From contig CBDEGI010000003.1 of NCBI GenBank assembly GCA_965237575.1, positions 248,001-312,000 of the forward strand: DNA of 64,000 nt. Reading direction: 5' to 3'. Below, piece by piece: positions 16,962 to 25,284 of the stretch (the stretch's first letter is position 1; every line of letters starts with the position of its first letter). This DNA comes from JAKZVK01 sp965237575. GTDB lineage: Bacteria > Acidobacteriota > Terriglobia > Bryobacterales > UBA6623. The position numbers and the translations under genes are program-made. The notes beneath the pieces are model-generated. The model did no database searches, had not been told where the DNA came from, and was given only the letters and a program-made list of their open reading frames with translations.

Positions 16962-17017
16962 ACGCCGGCCCAATGGCCGGCGTACCAGGCCGCGCGGGCC
17001 AACCGCGCGGCTTTTTC
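16962..17017 (+). terminator. Tandem hairpins with U-tract in the leader of the 17038 gene
   Basis: ACGCCGGCC/GGCCGGCGT (16962-16983) and CCGCGCGG/CCGCGCGG (16990-16997, 17003-17010) are perfect stems, the second followed by CTTTTTC. This has the form of an intrinsic terminator but sits only 20 nt before an ATG with AAGGAG, so it may terminate upstream transcription or act as an attenuator. Confidence 0.65.
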
Positions 17018-17037
17018 ATTTTCAAGGAGAAAGAACC

Positions 17038-17973
17038 ATGCCTACAGAAGCACAACGGAAGGCGAACCGTCAAAACGCCAAGAAATCCACCGGCCCTCGC
17101 ACCCCCGAAGGCAAGGCTCGCTCTTCACAAAACGCACTCAAGCACGGCCTCCTCGCCCGCGACGCCGTCATGGCCGACGAGGACCCCGCCGAATACGACC
17201 GGCAACTCCAAATCCTCGAAGAAAACCTCTTCCCCAAGAACGCCATCGAATTCGAGCTCGTCCTCCAGATCGCCGACTCTCGTTGGCGCCTGCGCCGCAT
17301 CACCCGCATCGAGGCCGGCCTCACCACCTACCAGTACCACGGCACCGACCGCGCCACCCGCGAACGCTACCCCGACACCGTCGTCCCCGGCCGCAACGGC
17401 GAGAACCAACTGCTGGGCAAGAGCATGCAGGACCACACCCAGGCCCTCCACAACCTGGCCCGCTACCGCACCATGACGAGCCGCGACATCACGCGCGCTC
17501 TGCGGATGATCCGGCAACTGCGCAAAGACGAGTTCGAGTGCAAAGAGAACCGCGCCGCGAACGGGGCGATCCACCGTCCGACCGTCACCGACCCGGACCC
17601 TTACAACACCCCCGACCCGATGGAACCGCAACCGCCGCGCTACGAGCCCCCGGCAGCGGCGGCGCAGACCTCCAACCCGATCGGCTTCCGCGCACAGTCG
17701 CAGCAAACCGAAGCGCGTAGCGCGGATCTCGCTTTTGAGATCCGCGGCCTTTCCTCCCAGTTCGTGCCCAGCCCCCAAGCGACGCTCGGCGGCGAATCAC
17801 GATTCACGAATCACGAATCACGAATGAGTGGCCGCGGCCACAGACGAACCCAAGGCCCCATGAAAACAAAGGGCTTGAGCACCGCCGAAGCCCTCAGGAC
17901 GAATTACGGAACGAACCGCACCCCCGTGGCGCCCGTTCCGAGCCGCCTAGCAACGGAGGTAATCGCGAGCTAA
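17038..17973 (+). CDS. Conserved hypothetical protein with STGPRTPEGK motif; C-terminus built from repeats
   Basis: This 311-residue protein begins with the recurrent motif KSTGPRTPEGKARSSQNALK, followed by an acidic helix and a helical region (ELVLQIADSRWRLRRITRIE). Proteins with this start are frequent and multicopy in Acidobacteriota and Planctomycetota, but no function is known to me. From about residue 225 the sequence is derived from DNA repeats: residues 228-237 come from a family A palindrome and 252-263 from the ATCACGA array (RFTNHESR). The true C-terminus was probably displaced. AAGGAG at 17023-17028 supports the ATG at 17038. Confidence 0.7.
   Translation: MPTEAQRKANRQNAKKSTGPRTPEGKARSSQNALKHGLLARDAVMADEDPAEYDRQLQILEENLFPKNAIEFELVLQIADSRWRLRRITRIEAGLTTYQYHGTDRATRERYPDTVVPGRNGENQLLGKSMQDHTQALHNLARYRTMTSRDITRALRMIRQLRKDEFECKENRAANGAIHRPTVTDPDPYNTPDPMEPQPPRYEPPAAAAQTSNPIGFRAQSQQTEARSADLAFEIRGLSSQFVPSPQATLGGESRFTNHESRMSGRGHRRTQGPMKTKGLSTAEALRTNYGTNRTPVAPVPSRLATEVIAS
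17721..17746. repeat. Palindromic repeat family A inside a coding sequence
   Basis: This is the same 10-bp stem as at 8836 and 16811, here with loop GCTTTT. It is read in frame as ADLAFEIRG within the 17038-17973 protein. Confidence 0.85.
17793..17826. repeat. ATCACGA short tandem array in a coding sequence
   Basis: Four to five units of (A/T)TCACGA are translated in frame as SRFTNHESR. Other arrays are at 7336-7371, 8246-8277 and 18164-18199. Confidence 0.85.
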
Positions 17974-18282
17974 CGCCGCCCAACAGCAGCAAAAACAACG
18001 TCGACACCAACGACAACATGAGACCCTACACCCGCAGTGCGCCCAGAGGCAGTGCGCCCATCGGGTTTGTGGCGCGGACGCCCACGTCTGCCGCATCGAC
18101 ACTCCTGTCGATGCTTGGCGCCTTTGGTGTGGCTGCGGGCCTCACAGTCGCGGTCCACCCTACGGATCACGGTTCACGGATCACGAATCACGAATCACGT
18201 CCGCGACCTACGGCGTGCTTACAATTAAGACCTGCGGCCGACCGGAACCCATGCGCCGCTTCCAGCGAATCAAGGAGATCGC
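17974..18282. other. Intergenic region with ATCACGA array
   Basis: No gene is supported in these 309 bases. An array of (G/A)TCACG(G/A)ATCACG units lies at 18164-18199. The last part holds AAGGAG (18272-18277), the ribosome binding site of the next gene. Confidence 0.6.
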
Positions 18283-18615
18283 ATGTCGAGCTACTATCAT
18301 GAGGATGATCTCGCCCGCTTCGGCGACATGGGCAAGAACGTCCCGCACCTGTGGGAGAAGTTTCAGGCTTGGTATGGGGCGGTGTTCGCCGACGGTGCAC
18401 TGAGCGAGCGCGAGAAGAGCTTGATTGCGCTCGCCGTGGCCACCGCCGTACAGTGTCCCTATTGCATCGACGCCTATACCCAGGCCAGCCTCGAGAAGGG
18501 CTCGAACCTCGATCAGATGACTGAGGCGATCCACGTGGCTACGGCTATCCGCGGCGGCGCCAGCTTGGTGCACGGCGTGCAGTGCCGCAACATCGCTGAA
18601 AAACTCAGCATGTGA
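18283..18615 (+). CDS. AhpD-like carboxymuconolactone decarboxylase family protein, arsenosugar-associated
   Basis: This 110-residue all-helical protein has the redox motif CPYCIDAYTQASLEKG (Cys58 and Cys61), typical of alkylhydroperoxidase/CMD-fold proteins. The sequence matches the small peroxidase-like protein that is regularly encoded beside ArsS in arsenosugar loci, and the arsS gene follows 7 bp downstream. ATG at 18283 follows AAGGAGATCGC. It probably protects or assists the pathway in the cytoplasm; its exact reaction is unproven. Confidence 0.85.
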   Translation: MSSYYHEDDLARFGDMGKNVPHLWEKFQAWYGAVFADGALSEREKSLIALAVATAVQCPYCIDAYTQASLEKGSNLDQMTEAIHVATAIRGGASLVHGVQCRNIAEKLSM

Positions 18616-18622
18616 GGAGCGC

Positions 18623-19663
18623 TTGACTGAGAGCCTGATCTACCGCAACCACGCGCTGGCTTCGAGCCCCGAGCAGCTTCGCGTGCTCAACAACTCGACG
18701 GCGTCGGTCACGAGATTCGACGACGCCCTGGCCGCCTCGGGCCTTCATCCGCTGACGGCCACCGGTATCGAGGTGTTTCAGGTCAACGTCGGCAAGTTGT
18801 GCAATCAAACCTGCCAGCACTGCCACGTCGACGCCGGGCCCGACCGCAAAGAGGTCATGACGCGCGAGACGGCGGAGTGGTGCGTCGAGGCTCTGGCGAA
18901 GACCGGCATCCCCACGGTCGATATCACAGGCGGCGCCCCGGAGCTGAATCCGCAGTTTCGCTTCCTGGTCGAGGAAGCCCGCAAGCTCGACCGTCACGTG
19001 ATGGACCGTTGCAACCTGAGCGTGTTGCTGCTGCCGTCGCAAGCCGACCTGGCGGAGTACCTCGCCGCGAACCGCGTCGAGGTTGTGGCGAGCCTGCCCT
19101 ACTTCCTGGCCGCGCAGACCGACGCGCAACGAGGCGAGGGCGTGTTCGACAAATCGATCGACGCGCTGCGAAAACTGAACGGCCTGGGGTACGGCCGCGA
19201 GGGGACCGGGTTGACGTTGAACCTGGTCTACAACCCGGTGGGCGCGTTCCTGCCGCCGCCGCAGGCGGGCATCGAGGCCGACTTCAAGCGCGAGCTCGAC
19301 ACGCGCTACGGCGTCGTCTTCAATTCGCTCTACGCCATCACCAACATGCCGATCAGCCGCTTTCTCGAGTTCCTGCTGCGCACGGACAACTACGACCGCT
19401 ACATGCAGCGGCTGGTCGAGGCCTACAACCCGGGCGCGGCTGCCGGCGTGATGTGCCGCAACACGCTCTCGGTCGGCTGGGACGGGGCTCTCTACGACTG
19501 CGACTTCAACCAGATGCTTGATCTGCCGGTCGGCTATGGGGCCCCCACGCACATCCGCGATTTCGCGCTCGGCACACTCGACGGGCGCCGCATCGTGACC
19601 GGCCAGCACTGCTACGGCTGCACGGCCGGCGCGGGGTCGAGTTGCAGCGGAAGCGTGGCGTAA
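18623..19663 (+). CDS. arsS: Arsenosugar biosynthesis radical SAM protein ArsS
   Basis: This 346-residue radical SAM enzyme has the cluster-binding motif CNQTCQHCH (Cys60, Cys64, Cys67), VDITGGAPELNP as the glycine-rich SAM-binding strand, and a C-terminal auxiliary cysteine domain (MCRNTLSVGWDGALYDCDFN and HCYGCTAGAGSSCSG) characteristic of ArsS. ArsS transfers a 5'-deoxyadenosyl group to dimethylarsenic on the way to arsenosugars. The start is TTG at 18623, preceded by GAGGAG. No ArsM arsenite methyltransferase gene is adjacent. The stop codon falls within a family D repeat. Confidence 0.92.
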   Translation: MTESLIYRNHALASSPEQLRVLNNSTASVTRFDDALAASGLHPLTATGIEVFQVNVGKLCNQTCQHCHVDAGPDRKEVMTRETAEWCVEALAKTGIPTVDITGGAPELNPQFRFLVEEARKLDRHVMDRCNLSVLLLPSQADLAEYLAANRVEVVASLPYFLAAQTDAQRGEGVFDKSIDALRKLNGLGYGREGTGLTLNLVYNPVGAFLPPPQAGIEADFKRELDTRYGVVFNSLYAITNMPISRFLEFLLRTDNYDRYMQRLVEAYNPGAAAGVMCRNTLSVGWDGALYDCDFNQMLDLPVGYGAPTHIRDFALGTLDGRRIVTGQHCYGCTAGAGSSCSGSVA

Positions 19664-19788
19664 AGCTCCAGCTTTGCCGAGTCTCGATTCGTCGGGACTC
19701 AGGATGGCAAACCACCGAGCAGTGGCTGTGGCCCGAGGACCTGAGAACCGAGGAATCGGTTCTCGGCAAGCCTGGAGGCTTACGCCAC
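19656..19788. repeat. Family D repeats as an inverted pair downstream of arsS
   Basis: GGCGTAAAGCTCCAGCTTTG plus a CGAGTC...GGGACTC stem (19656-19703) and an inverted relative ending GGCTTACGCCAC (19739-19788) face each other. A third copy is at 56429-56478. The arsS stop codon lies in the first copy, and the pair could fold into a long hairpin ending the operon. Confidence 0.7.
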
Positions 19789-19830
19789 TCCGGCAAGCCG
19801 GTTCGCTACCACACCCGATAACTAAACGCG

Positions 19831-21141
19831 ATGTCCGCTTCGGCTCTTAACCAACTCTCGGGCCTTTCTCTGGCCGATCTCCGCCGGCGCTATCACGGCG
19901 AGCTGTTCGGCGAGCAGCTTCCCTTCTGGAACCGCTGCGGCATCGACCACGAGTTGGGCGGCTTTCTGTGCTCGCTCGGCTACGACGGCTCGCGCGTCAA
20001 CGACGATAAGTTCGTCTGGTTTCAGGGGCGCGGGCTCTGGGTGTGGAGCTTTGTGTACAACCATCTCGAGCAAGACCCTGCATTGCTCGAGGTCGCGCAC
20101 AGGACGAAGGACTTCCTGCTACAGCACTTCCCGCAGCAAGACGGTTCGTGGGCCTCAATGGTCACGCGGGAGGGGCAACTCGTCGCGTCCGAGCGCGACG
20201 TCTACGGGCGCTACTTCGCCGTCGAGGGCCTGTTCGAATACGCACACGCAGCCGGCGACGGCGAGACGCACGACCTCGCGCTCAAGCTCTTCAAACAGCT
20301 CTTCCGCGAAGAGACCGAGCGGCCCGGGGGCCGCCCGGGCACACGACCCCAAGGCTTTTGGATGGTCAACATCAACATCGCCACCCAGTTTCTTCGGCGC
20401 GATTCGGACCCCGACGTTCAAGAGATCGCCGACCGCTCCATCGAAGCGGTGATCGAGAGGCACTACAACCCGGACATCCAACTCAACAACGAAGAACTCA
20501 ACCCCGACTTCACCCGCCCGCCCGGGGAGCAAACCAAATGCAACCTGGGCCACAGCGTCGAAACGCTGTGGATGGTGATGGAGGAGGCCCGACGACGCGG
20601 CGACGAGCAACTAGCGGACGTCTGCGCCGAGCGAATCCACCGTCACCTCAACGTCGGGTGGGACTGTATCCACGGCGGGCTCGCCTTGTGGATCAACGTC
20701 GACCAAGGCGGCTACGAGTGGCCGGCCGAGCGGGTGCCGGGGACCGATGTCGAGTTCCGGTCGGTTGGCGAGTACAACTACACCAAGACGCTGTGGTCGC
20801 TCGACGAGGTGCTGATCGCGACCCTGCTCGTGCTCGAGCGGTGCGGTGACGATCGGGGTGGCGACGCCTGGGGCGGTGGGGCTTTGGGCGGCGACGCTTG
20901 GGCCGCCGACTACTTCATCCGCGCGCAGCAGTTGATCGACGAGAAGTTCTCGATGAAGCACAAGCACGGCGAGCCGACCTACGTGCTGTTCGCCGACCGC
21001 CGCATCACGCCGCCGGAATGCTCCGTGCGTCAGGATAACTACCACCGGCTGCGGGCCTTGGCTCTCAACCTTCTGACGCTCGATCGGATGATCACCGCGC
21101 AGTCGAGAGAAACCGGGCCTTCCGGAGGAAACTCCTACTAG
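19831..21141 (+). CDS. N-acylglucosamine 2-epimerase family protein
   Basis: This 436-residue (alpha/alpha)6-barrel protein belongs to the AGE/cellobiose 2-epimerase superfamily, whose members interconvert sugars at C2. Family landmarks include NRCGIDHELGGFLCSLGYDG, RGLWVWSFVYNHLEQ, CNLGHSVETLWM and GGLALWINVDQGGYEWP. Histidines in the last third are the usual acid/base pair. The region near 335-350 has a short internal repeat (GGDAW...GGDAW), an unusual insertion. No signal peptide is present. The 3' end overlaps the convergent aminotransferase gene by 4 bp. The sugar substrate is unknown. Confidence 0.85.
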   Translation: MSASALNQLSGLSLADLRRRYHGELFGEQLPFWNRCGIDHELGGFLCSLGYDGSRVNDDKFVWFQGRGLWVWSFVYNHLEQDPALLEVAHRTKDFLLQHFPQQDGSWASMVTREGQLVASERDVYGRYFAVEGLFEYAHAAGDGETHDLALKLFKQLFREETERPGGRPGTRPQGFWMVNINIATQFLRRDSDPDVQEIADRSIEAVIERHYNPDIQLNNEELNPDFTRPPGEQTKCNLGHSVETLWMVMEEARRRGDEQLADVCAERIHRHLNVGWDCIHGGLALWINVDQGGYEWPAERVPGTDVEFRSVGEYNYTKTLWSLDEVLIATLLVLERCGDDRGGDAWGGGALGGDAWAADYFIRAQQLIDEKFSMKHKHGEPTYVLFADRRITPPECSVRQDNYHRLRALALNLLTLDRMITAQSRETGPSGGNSY

Positions 21142-22340
21142 TTCGCTAAGACCTTGCTGGACGGGACCGACGGCTTCCAGGCGCCGTGGATCTTATCGAT
21201 CGCCCTCGCCACGTCGAGCATGTCTTCCTCGCTGCCCATCATGGTCTTGAGCGGCAGCCAGAATGATGTCGCGCAGGCTTCCTCCGCCACCGGGCACGGC
21301 TCGACGCGGTGCGCGAGCGACTGGTACATCGGATTCTTGTAGAGCGGGTGATCGTAGAACGCGCCGCAGGGGATGCCTTCCGCCTCCAGGGCTTTGACGA
21401 ACTCGTCGCGGCTGACGCCGAACTCCTTCTCGTTGACCGTGCCGCAGAGGACATAGTATGAACGCGCAGTAGCTCCCTCGGGCGCGACTTGGAACCGTAT
21501 CCCCGCGGCCTTCACCGCCTCGGTGAGGACCTCGACGTTGGCTTGCCGGCGGCGCACTTGCTCGGGCAGCTTCTCGAGCTGCGCGACGAGCACGGCGGCC
21601 TGGAATCCGCTGATGCGGAAGTTCGAGGCCAGCTTGAAGTGGTCGAACCAGCCGTGTCCGGGCCGCCGGCCGCAGTTGGCGTAGGAGCGCGCGCTGGCCG
21701 CCACGTCATCGTCGTTGGTGGTCATGATGCCGCCCTCGCCGGCCGTCATGACCTTGGTGTTCTGGAAACTGAAGGTGCCGGCCCGCCCGATGCTTCCCGC
21801 GCGCTTGCCCTTCCATTCCGAACCGTGGGCGTGCGCCGCGTCTTCGATCACGACGAGGTTGTGGCTCGACGCCACATCTTCGATGCGGTCCATGTCGGCC
21901 ATGACGCCGCCAAAGTGGACGGCGATGACCGCTTTGGTCTTAGGCGACAGCGCGGGCTCGATCTTCGCCGGATCGAGGTTGTAGGTATCCTGCTCCAGGT
22001 CGATGAAGACCGGAATGGCCCCGACGCGCGAGACCGCCGACGAGGTCGCCACGAAGCTATGCGCCGGTACGATCACCTCGTCGCCGGGCCCGATGCCGGT
22101 GGCGTGCAAAGCCATCTCGATGGCGATCGTGCCGTTCACGCAGGCAATGGCGTGTTTGGCGTCGTGAACGCCCCCGAAGAGCTTTTCGAATTCGCTGACG
22201 TACTTGTTGTAGCCGCCCCATTGGTCGGAGCGAAGCACCTCCAGCACGAGTTCCTGTTCACGGGACCCCGCCATCGGCCAGCCCGGGTAGTCCTTGGTTC
22301 GAACGGGTTCCCCGCCGTGAATCGCCAGCTTGTCGCTCAT
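21138..22340 (-). CDS. DegT/DnrJ/EryC1/StrS family PLP aminotransferase
   Basis: This 400-residue PLP-dependent sugar aminotransferase-type protein has an N-terminus (AIHGGEPVRTKDYPGWP) typical of the StrS/AHBA synthase subgroup. The conserved region VIEDAAHAHGSEWKGKRAG includes the cofactor aspartate. FSFQNTKVMTAGEGG carries the Schiff-base lysine. It is complete and cytoplasmic. Enzymes of this group transaminate keto-sugars or act as dehydratases. Together with the neighbouring epimerase and sulfatase it suggests sugar or glycan metabolism, which is inference. Confidence 0.88.
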   Translation of the reverse strand: MSDKLAIHGGEPVRTKDYPGWPMAGSREQELVLEVLRSDQWGGYNKYVSEFEKLFGGVHDAKHAIACVNGTIAIEMALHATGIGPGDEVIVPAHSFVATSSAVSRVGAIPVFIDLEQDTYNLDPAKIEPALSPKTKAVIAVHFGGVMADMDRIEDVASSHNLVVIEDAAHAHGSEWKGKRAGSIGRAGTFSFQNTKVMTAGEGGIMTTNDDDVAASARSYANCGRRPGHGWFDHFKLASNFRISGFQAAVLVAQLEKLPEQVRRRQANVEVLTEAVKAAGIRFQVAPEGATARSYYVLCGTVNEKEFGVSRDEFVKALEAEGIPCGAFYDHPLYKNPMYQSLAHRVEPCPVAEEACATSFWLPLKTMMGSEEDMLDVARAIDKIHGAWKPSVPSSKVLAN

Positions 22341-22389
22341 GCAAATAGAATACGGTATTCGCGCGTCAGGCTACTCAATTCCGGTTCGC

Positions 22390-23775
22390 TCAGCCGGCAT
22401 TACCGGCGGCCCATTCGCCCAACTCGATCGACAGGGGATCGTCGGTCTCCAGGCCCCACTGCTTCACCTTCCCCGCCAGCTCGATCACCGTCGCGCGATG
22501 GCTTGCCGAACCGTAGAGGTTCCGCGTTTCGCCGGGGTCGGCCTTCATGTCGTACAGCTCCCCGGGACGGAGCACCGGGCGGCTGCCGAACTTGCGCAGT
22601 ACCACCTTGTACTGCTCGGTTCGCAACGCGCGCTCCTCGTAAAAGGCTCCGTCGATCGCGCGTTGCGGCACGTTCTGGATCATGATCGGCCGGCTCCAGT
22701 CATCGCGGCCCGACCCCACGACCTCGAACAAACTCTTGCCGTGAAGCACGGGCCGGAAGCGGTTGCCGTACGCCCCGATCGACGTGCCGATGCCCGCTGC
22801 GTCCAGGATGGTGGGCATCAGGTCGACCAGACTGACTCCCGAGTGCCACACCTTGCCTTGCGGCAATCGCTTCGGGTAACGAACGAGCAGCGGAACGCGC
22901 GCCGCGTCGTCGTAGGGGATGCACATGCCTTCGGTCGTACCGGGCCGGTCGATCCAGGTGCGGCCGTGTTCGGTGCTGAAGATGATCATCGTGTCGTCGA
23001 GAAGGTTTTGTTGGCGCAGCGAGTCGAGGATGCGGCCGACGTTCCAATCGAGCGCCGTCACCGATCCGTAGTAGCCGGCGTGCTCTTGCCCGCGATAGTG
23101 TTCGAGAAACTGCTTGGGCGGGTCGGACGGTTCGTGCGGTGAATAGTAGGACTGGTAGAGGAAGAAGGGCTCGTCGGCGTGCCGCTCGATGAAGCGGATG
23201 CCCTGGTCGGTGTGGACGTCGGGACGGTACCGTGAGTTGTGCGGCTCGCCGATCCAATGCAGCAGCAGCGAGTTGAACGACTTCCAGTAGTCGAAGAAGC
23301 CGGGGTTGGCCGGGCCGAGGTGCCACTTGCCGATGTGTCCGGTGGCGTAGCCCGAGGCGTTGAGGAAGAAGGGGAAGTTGTCCCACAGCCGGAAGCGTCC
23401 GTCGCGGAACGGGTCGGCGATGGGTTCCTGGTAGGTCGAGTTGCTTGGCCCCGGGCTGTGCGGGTAAACGTTGCGCTGGACGCCGTGAATGTGCGGGTAG
23501 CTGCCGGTCAGGATCGACGCGCGCGCCGGGCCGCAGACGGCCTGCGGCGTGTAGCAGTTGGCGAAGCGAACGCCGGTTTCGGCCAGGAAGTCAAGGTTGG
23601 GCGTGTGCACGTCGCGCTCGCCGTACGCCCCGATGGCGTCGCTGCGGCACTTGTCGAACAGCAGGAAGAGGATGTTTGGCGGCCGGTCATTCGCGCCCGT
23701 GTTGCTCTGTGCACTCGCCCGCGCGCCGGCCACGGGTGTTGCAGCCACACCGGAAAGAAACGTCCTACGGTCCAT
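22390..23775 (-). CDS. Exported sulfatase (formylglycine-dependent)
   Basis: This 461-residue type I sulfatase has a twin-arginine-like N-terminus (MDRRTFLSGVAA). The active-site motif CGPARAS (Cys81) fits C-x-P-x-R, so Cys81 would be converted to formylglycine. PNILFLLFDKCRSDA supplies the first metal ligand, HIGKWHLGP the lysine/histidine pair, and MIIFSTEHGRT the later metal-binding region. Similarity is to N-sulfoglucosamine sulfohydrolase-type enzymes acting on sulfated glycans in the periplasm. No maturase gene is visible in the window. It lies 49 bp upstream of the aminotransferase gene in the same direction. Confidence 0.88.
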   Translation of the reverse strand: MDRRTFLSGVAATPVAGARASAQSNTGANDRPPNILFLLFDKCRSDAIGAYGERDVHTPNLDFLAETGVRFANCYTPQAVCGPARASILTGSYPHIHGVQRNVYPHSPGPSNSTYQEPIADPFRDGRFRLWDNFPFFLNASGYATGHIGKWHLGPANPGFFDYWKSFNSLLLHWIGEPHNSRYRPDVHTDQGIRFIERHADEPFFLYQSYYSPHEPSDPPKQFLEHYRGQEHAGYYGSVTALDWNVGRILDSLRQQNLLDDTMIIFSTEHGRTWIDRPGTTEGMCIPYDDAARVPLLVRYPKRLPQGKVWHSGVSLVDLMPTILDAAGIGTSIGAYGNRFRPVLHGKSLFEVVGSGRDDWSRPIMIQNVPQRAIDGAFYEERALRTEQYKVVLRKFGSRPVLRPGELYDMKADPGETRNLYGSASHRATVIELAGKVKQWGLETDDPLSIELGEWAAGNAG

Positions 23776-23890
23776 AAGCCCCCCTTGTGGATCGTCACCA
23801 GTATAGCCGCCTTGCTGTCGGACAACGCTGAGTCGCAGGCCCTACCTGGTGTTGACGCGGCTCGCGGGATCACCCCGTACCCGACTTGCA

Positions 23891-24397
23891 TCAACGAATT
23901 CTGTTGCTGAGCGGTTGACCGCGGCGGGTCCAGAGCTGCCAGACTATCAGCGCCAACGAAGTCCACAGCACGGGAACGTAGAAGGTAAGAATCATCCAGG
24001 TGACGCCGTTGGCGATCGCCATCATGCCTTCGCGCATTCCACCGGCCATGGCGTTCGACAAGTCAATCATCGTCTCCACGACGAACACCCAGACTAGCGG
24101 GATCGCCAACCTCGAGTGGTATCGCAAAGCAATGAGAGCGGCAACGGCAAGTGCCATGCCGAGCACGTCCCCATAGGCGATTTGGTCACGAAGGTCGTTC
24201 GGCACGGCGAAGCCCGCTTGCTGCGCCGAGAAGATTTGCAAGGCAACGTGCCGGAAAGCGTGAAGCCACAGCAGCGGCGCCAAGGCGGCTGCACGCTCTT
24301 GCGTCTTCAGCCAAGGGACCACGTACCAGGCCGCTGCCATCACGCAGAGCACAAAGCTCAGCGAATTCGCGATCAGAGCTGCAAGGGTGGGGTCCAT
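23891..24397 (-). CDS. Hypothetical integral membrane protein
   Basis: This 168-residue hydrophobic protein has about five membrane segments (LIANSLSFVLCVMAAAWYVV, VLGMALAVAALIALRYH, IPLVWVFVVETMIDL, NGVTWMILTFYVPVLW, LALIVWQLW). ATG at 24397 was preferred over a longer reading from 24511, because the extra residues overlap the next gene and are not membrane-like. It lies 8 bp downstream of the 24406-24780 gene, probably in an operon with it. I do not recognise the family. Confidence 0.7.
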   Translation of the reverse strand: MDPTLAALIANSLSFVLCVMAAAWYVVPWLKTQERAAALAPLLWLHAFRHVALQIFSAQQAGFAVPNDLRDQIAYGDVLGMALAVAALIALRYHSRLAIPLVWVFVVETMIDLSNAMAGGMREGMMAIANGVTWMILTFYVPVLWTSLALIVWQLWTRRGQPLSNRIR

Positions 24398-24405
24398 AAG
24401 AGGTC

Positions 24406-24780
24406 CTATTCCATGACCCACGCGAGGGCTTCGTCTTCGGTTGAGCAATACCGCTCGTCGTAGTTCTTGCCCTCGCTGCTCGGCTTCATGCTCGACGTGT
24501 CCCCCGGCCATACCCAGGCCTGCTTTTCCACTCCGGCCTGGTTATACTTTGGGACGGTCACTCGGTCTCGCCACGCTAGGATCTCTGTCGAGGGCCGGTG
24601 TTTGAACTCTCTCACGTCGATGATGAGCCGCTTCGCTCCATGCTGCCGAGCGCTCTCGGCAAACACCTCGAGGGTTTCGCGAAAGTCCTCATCCGTCATC
24701 CCTTCGGTGCCGGGCAGCCACGTGAGGCGGGCAAGCTTTTCGGCCTTGTGGTAGGTGATGGAATACATCGGATCGGTCAT
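24406..24780 (-). CDS. Hypothetical STAS-like protein
   Basis: This 124-residue protein shows alternating strands and helices (LARLTWLPGTEGMTDEDFRE, KRLIIDVREFKHRPSTEILA, STEDEALAWVME), a layout like SpoIIAA/STAS-type domains that measure or relay signals. No catalytic motif is visible. It is divergent from the HxlR regulator gene 135 bp away and upstream of a small membrane protein. The function is unknown and the fold suggestion is tentative. Confidence 0.6.
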   Translation of the reverse strand: MTDPMYSITYHKAEKLARLTWLPGTEGMTDEDFRETLEVFAESARQHGAKRLIIDVREFKHRPSTEILAWRDRVTVPKYNQAGVEKQAWVWPGDTSSMKPSSEGKNYDERYCSTEDEALAWVME

Positions 24781-24915
24781 ACGCGCCCTCCTCGCAGTCG
24801 ATGTTGGATCTGTTGGTTACGGCTCGCTCTGAGTCCGCCAAGCTAGAAACTGACAGAGTAGGAGAACTTAGTATATGATGTCAACCAGGCACACACTAGT
24901 AACTAGGTATACATA

Positions 24916-25284
24916 ATGGATGAGGCCGTACAGCGCGTCGAAACCATCCTGAGCACGGTCGCCGCCAAGTGGAAGCCGGCCATCCTCTATTGCCTGGTCA
25001 CAAAGGGGACCTTGCGCTTTGGCGAGCTGAGGGCGTTGATTCCCGAGGTGTCGCAACGGATGCTCACGCAGCAGCTTCGCGACCTCGAGCGAAACGGGCT
25101 GGTAAGGCGAAAGTTCTACGAGCAGATTCCTCCGCGGGTCGAGTACTCTGTGACCGAACTGGGCCTAAGCCTGGACCCGATCTTCAAGTCCCTATGCGGG
25201 TGGGCGACGGAGCACTACCGCCAAGTCAGCGCCGCCCAGCGCCGCTACGACCGGGCGCACTCCGAGGAGGCCGACAATGGCTGA
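24916..25284 (+). CDS. HxlR family transcriptional regulator
   Basis: This 122-residue winged-helix protein of the HxlR type has AAKWKPAILYCLVTKGTLRF (helix 1 and turn), then LRALIPEVSQRMLTQQLRDL (recognition helix), and a wing before VEYSVTELGLSLDPIF. HxlR proteins are small dimeric repressors or activators responding to aldehydes, quinones or redox signals. The upstream gap contains ACTAGTAACTAGG (24895-24907), an imperfect palindrome that could be an operator, directly before the ATG. The 3' end overlaps the TfoX-like gene by 8 bp. Confidence 0.88.
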   Translation: MDEAVQRVETILSTVAAKWKPAILYCLVTKGTLRFGELRALIPEVSQRMLTQQLRDLERNGLVRRKFYEQIPPRVEYSVTELGLSLDPIFKSLCGWATEHYRQVSAAQRRYDRAHSEEADNG

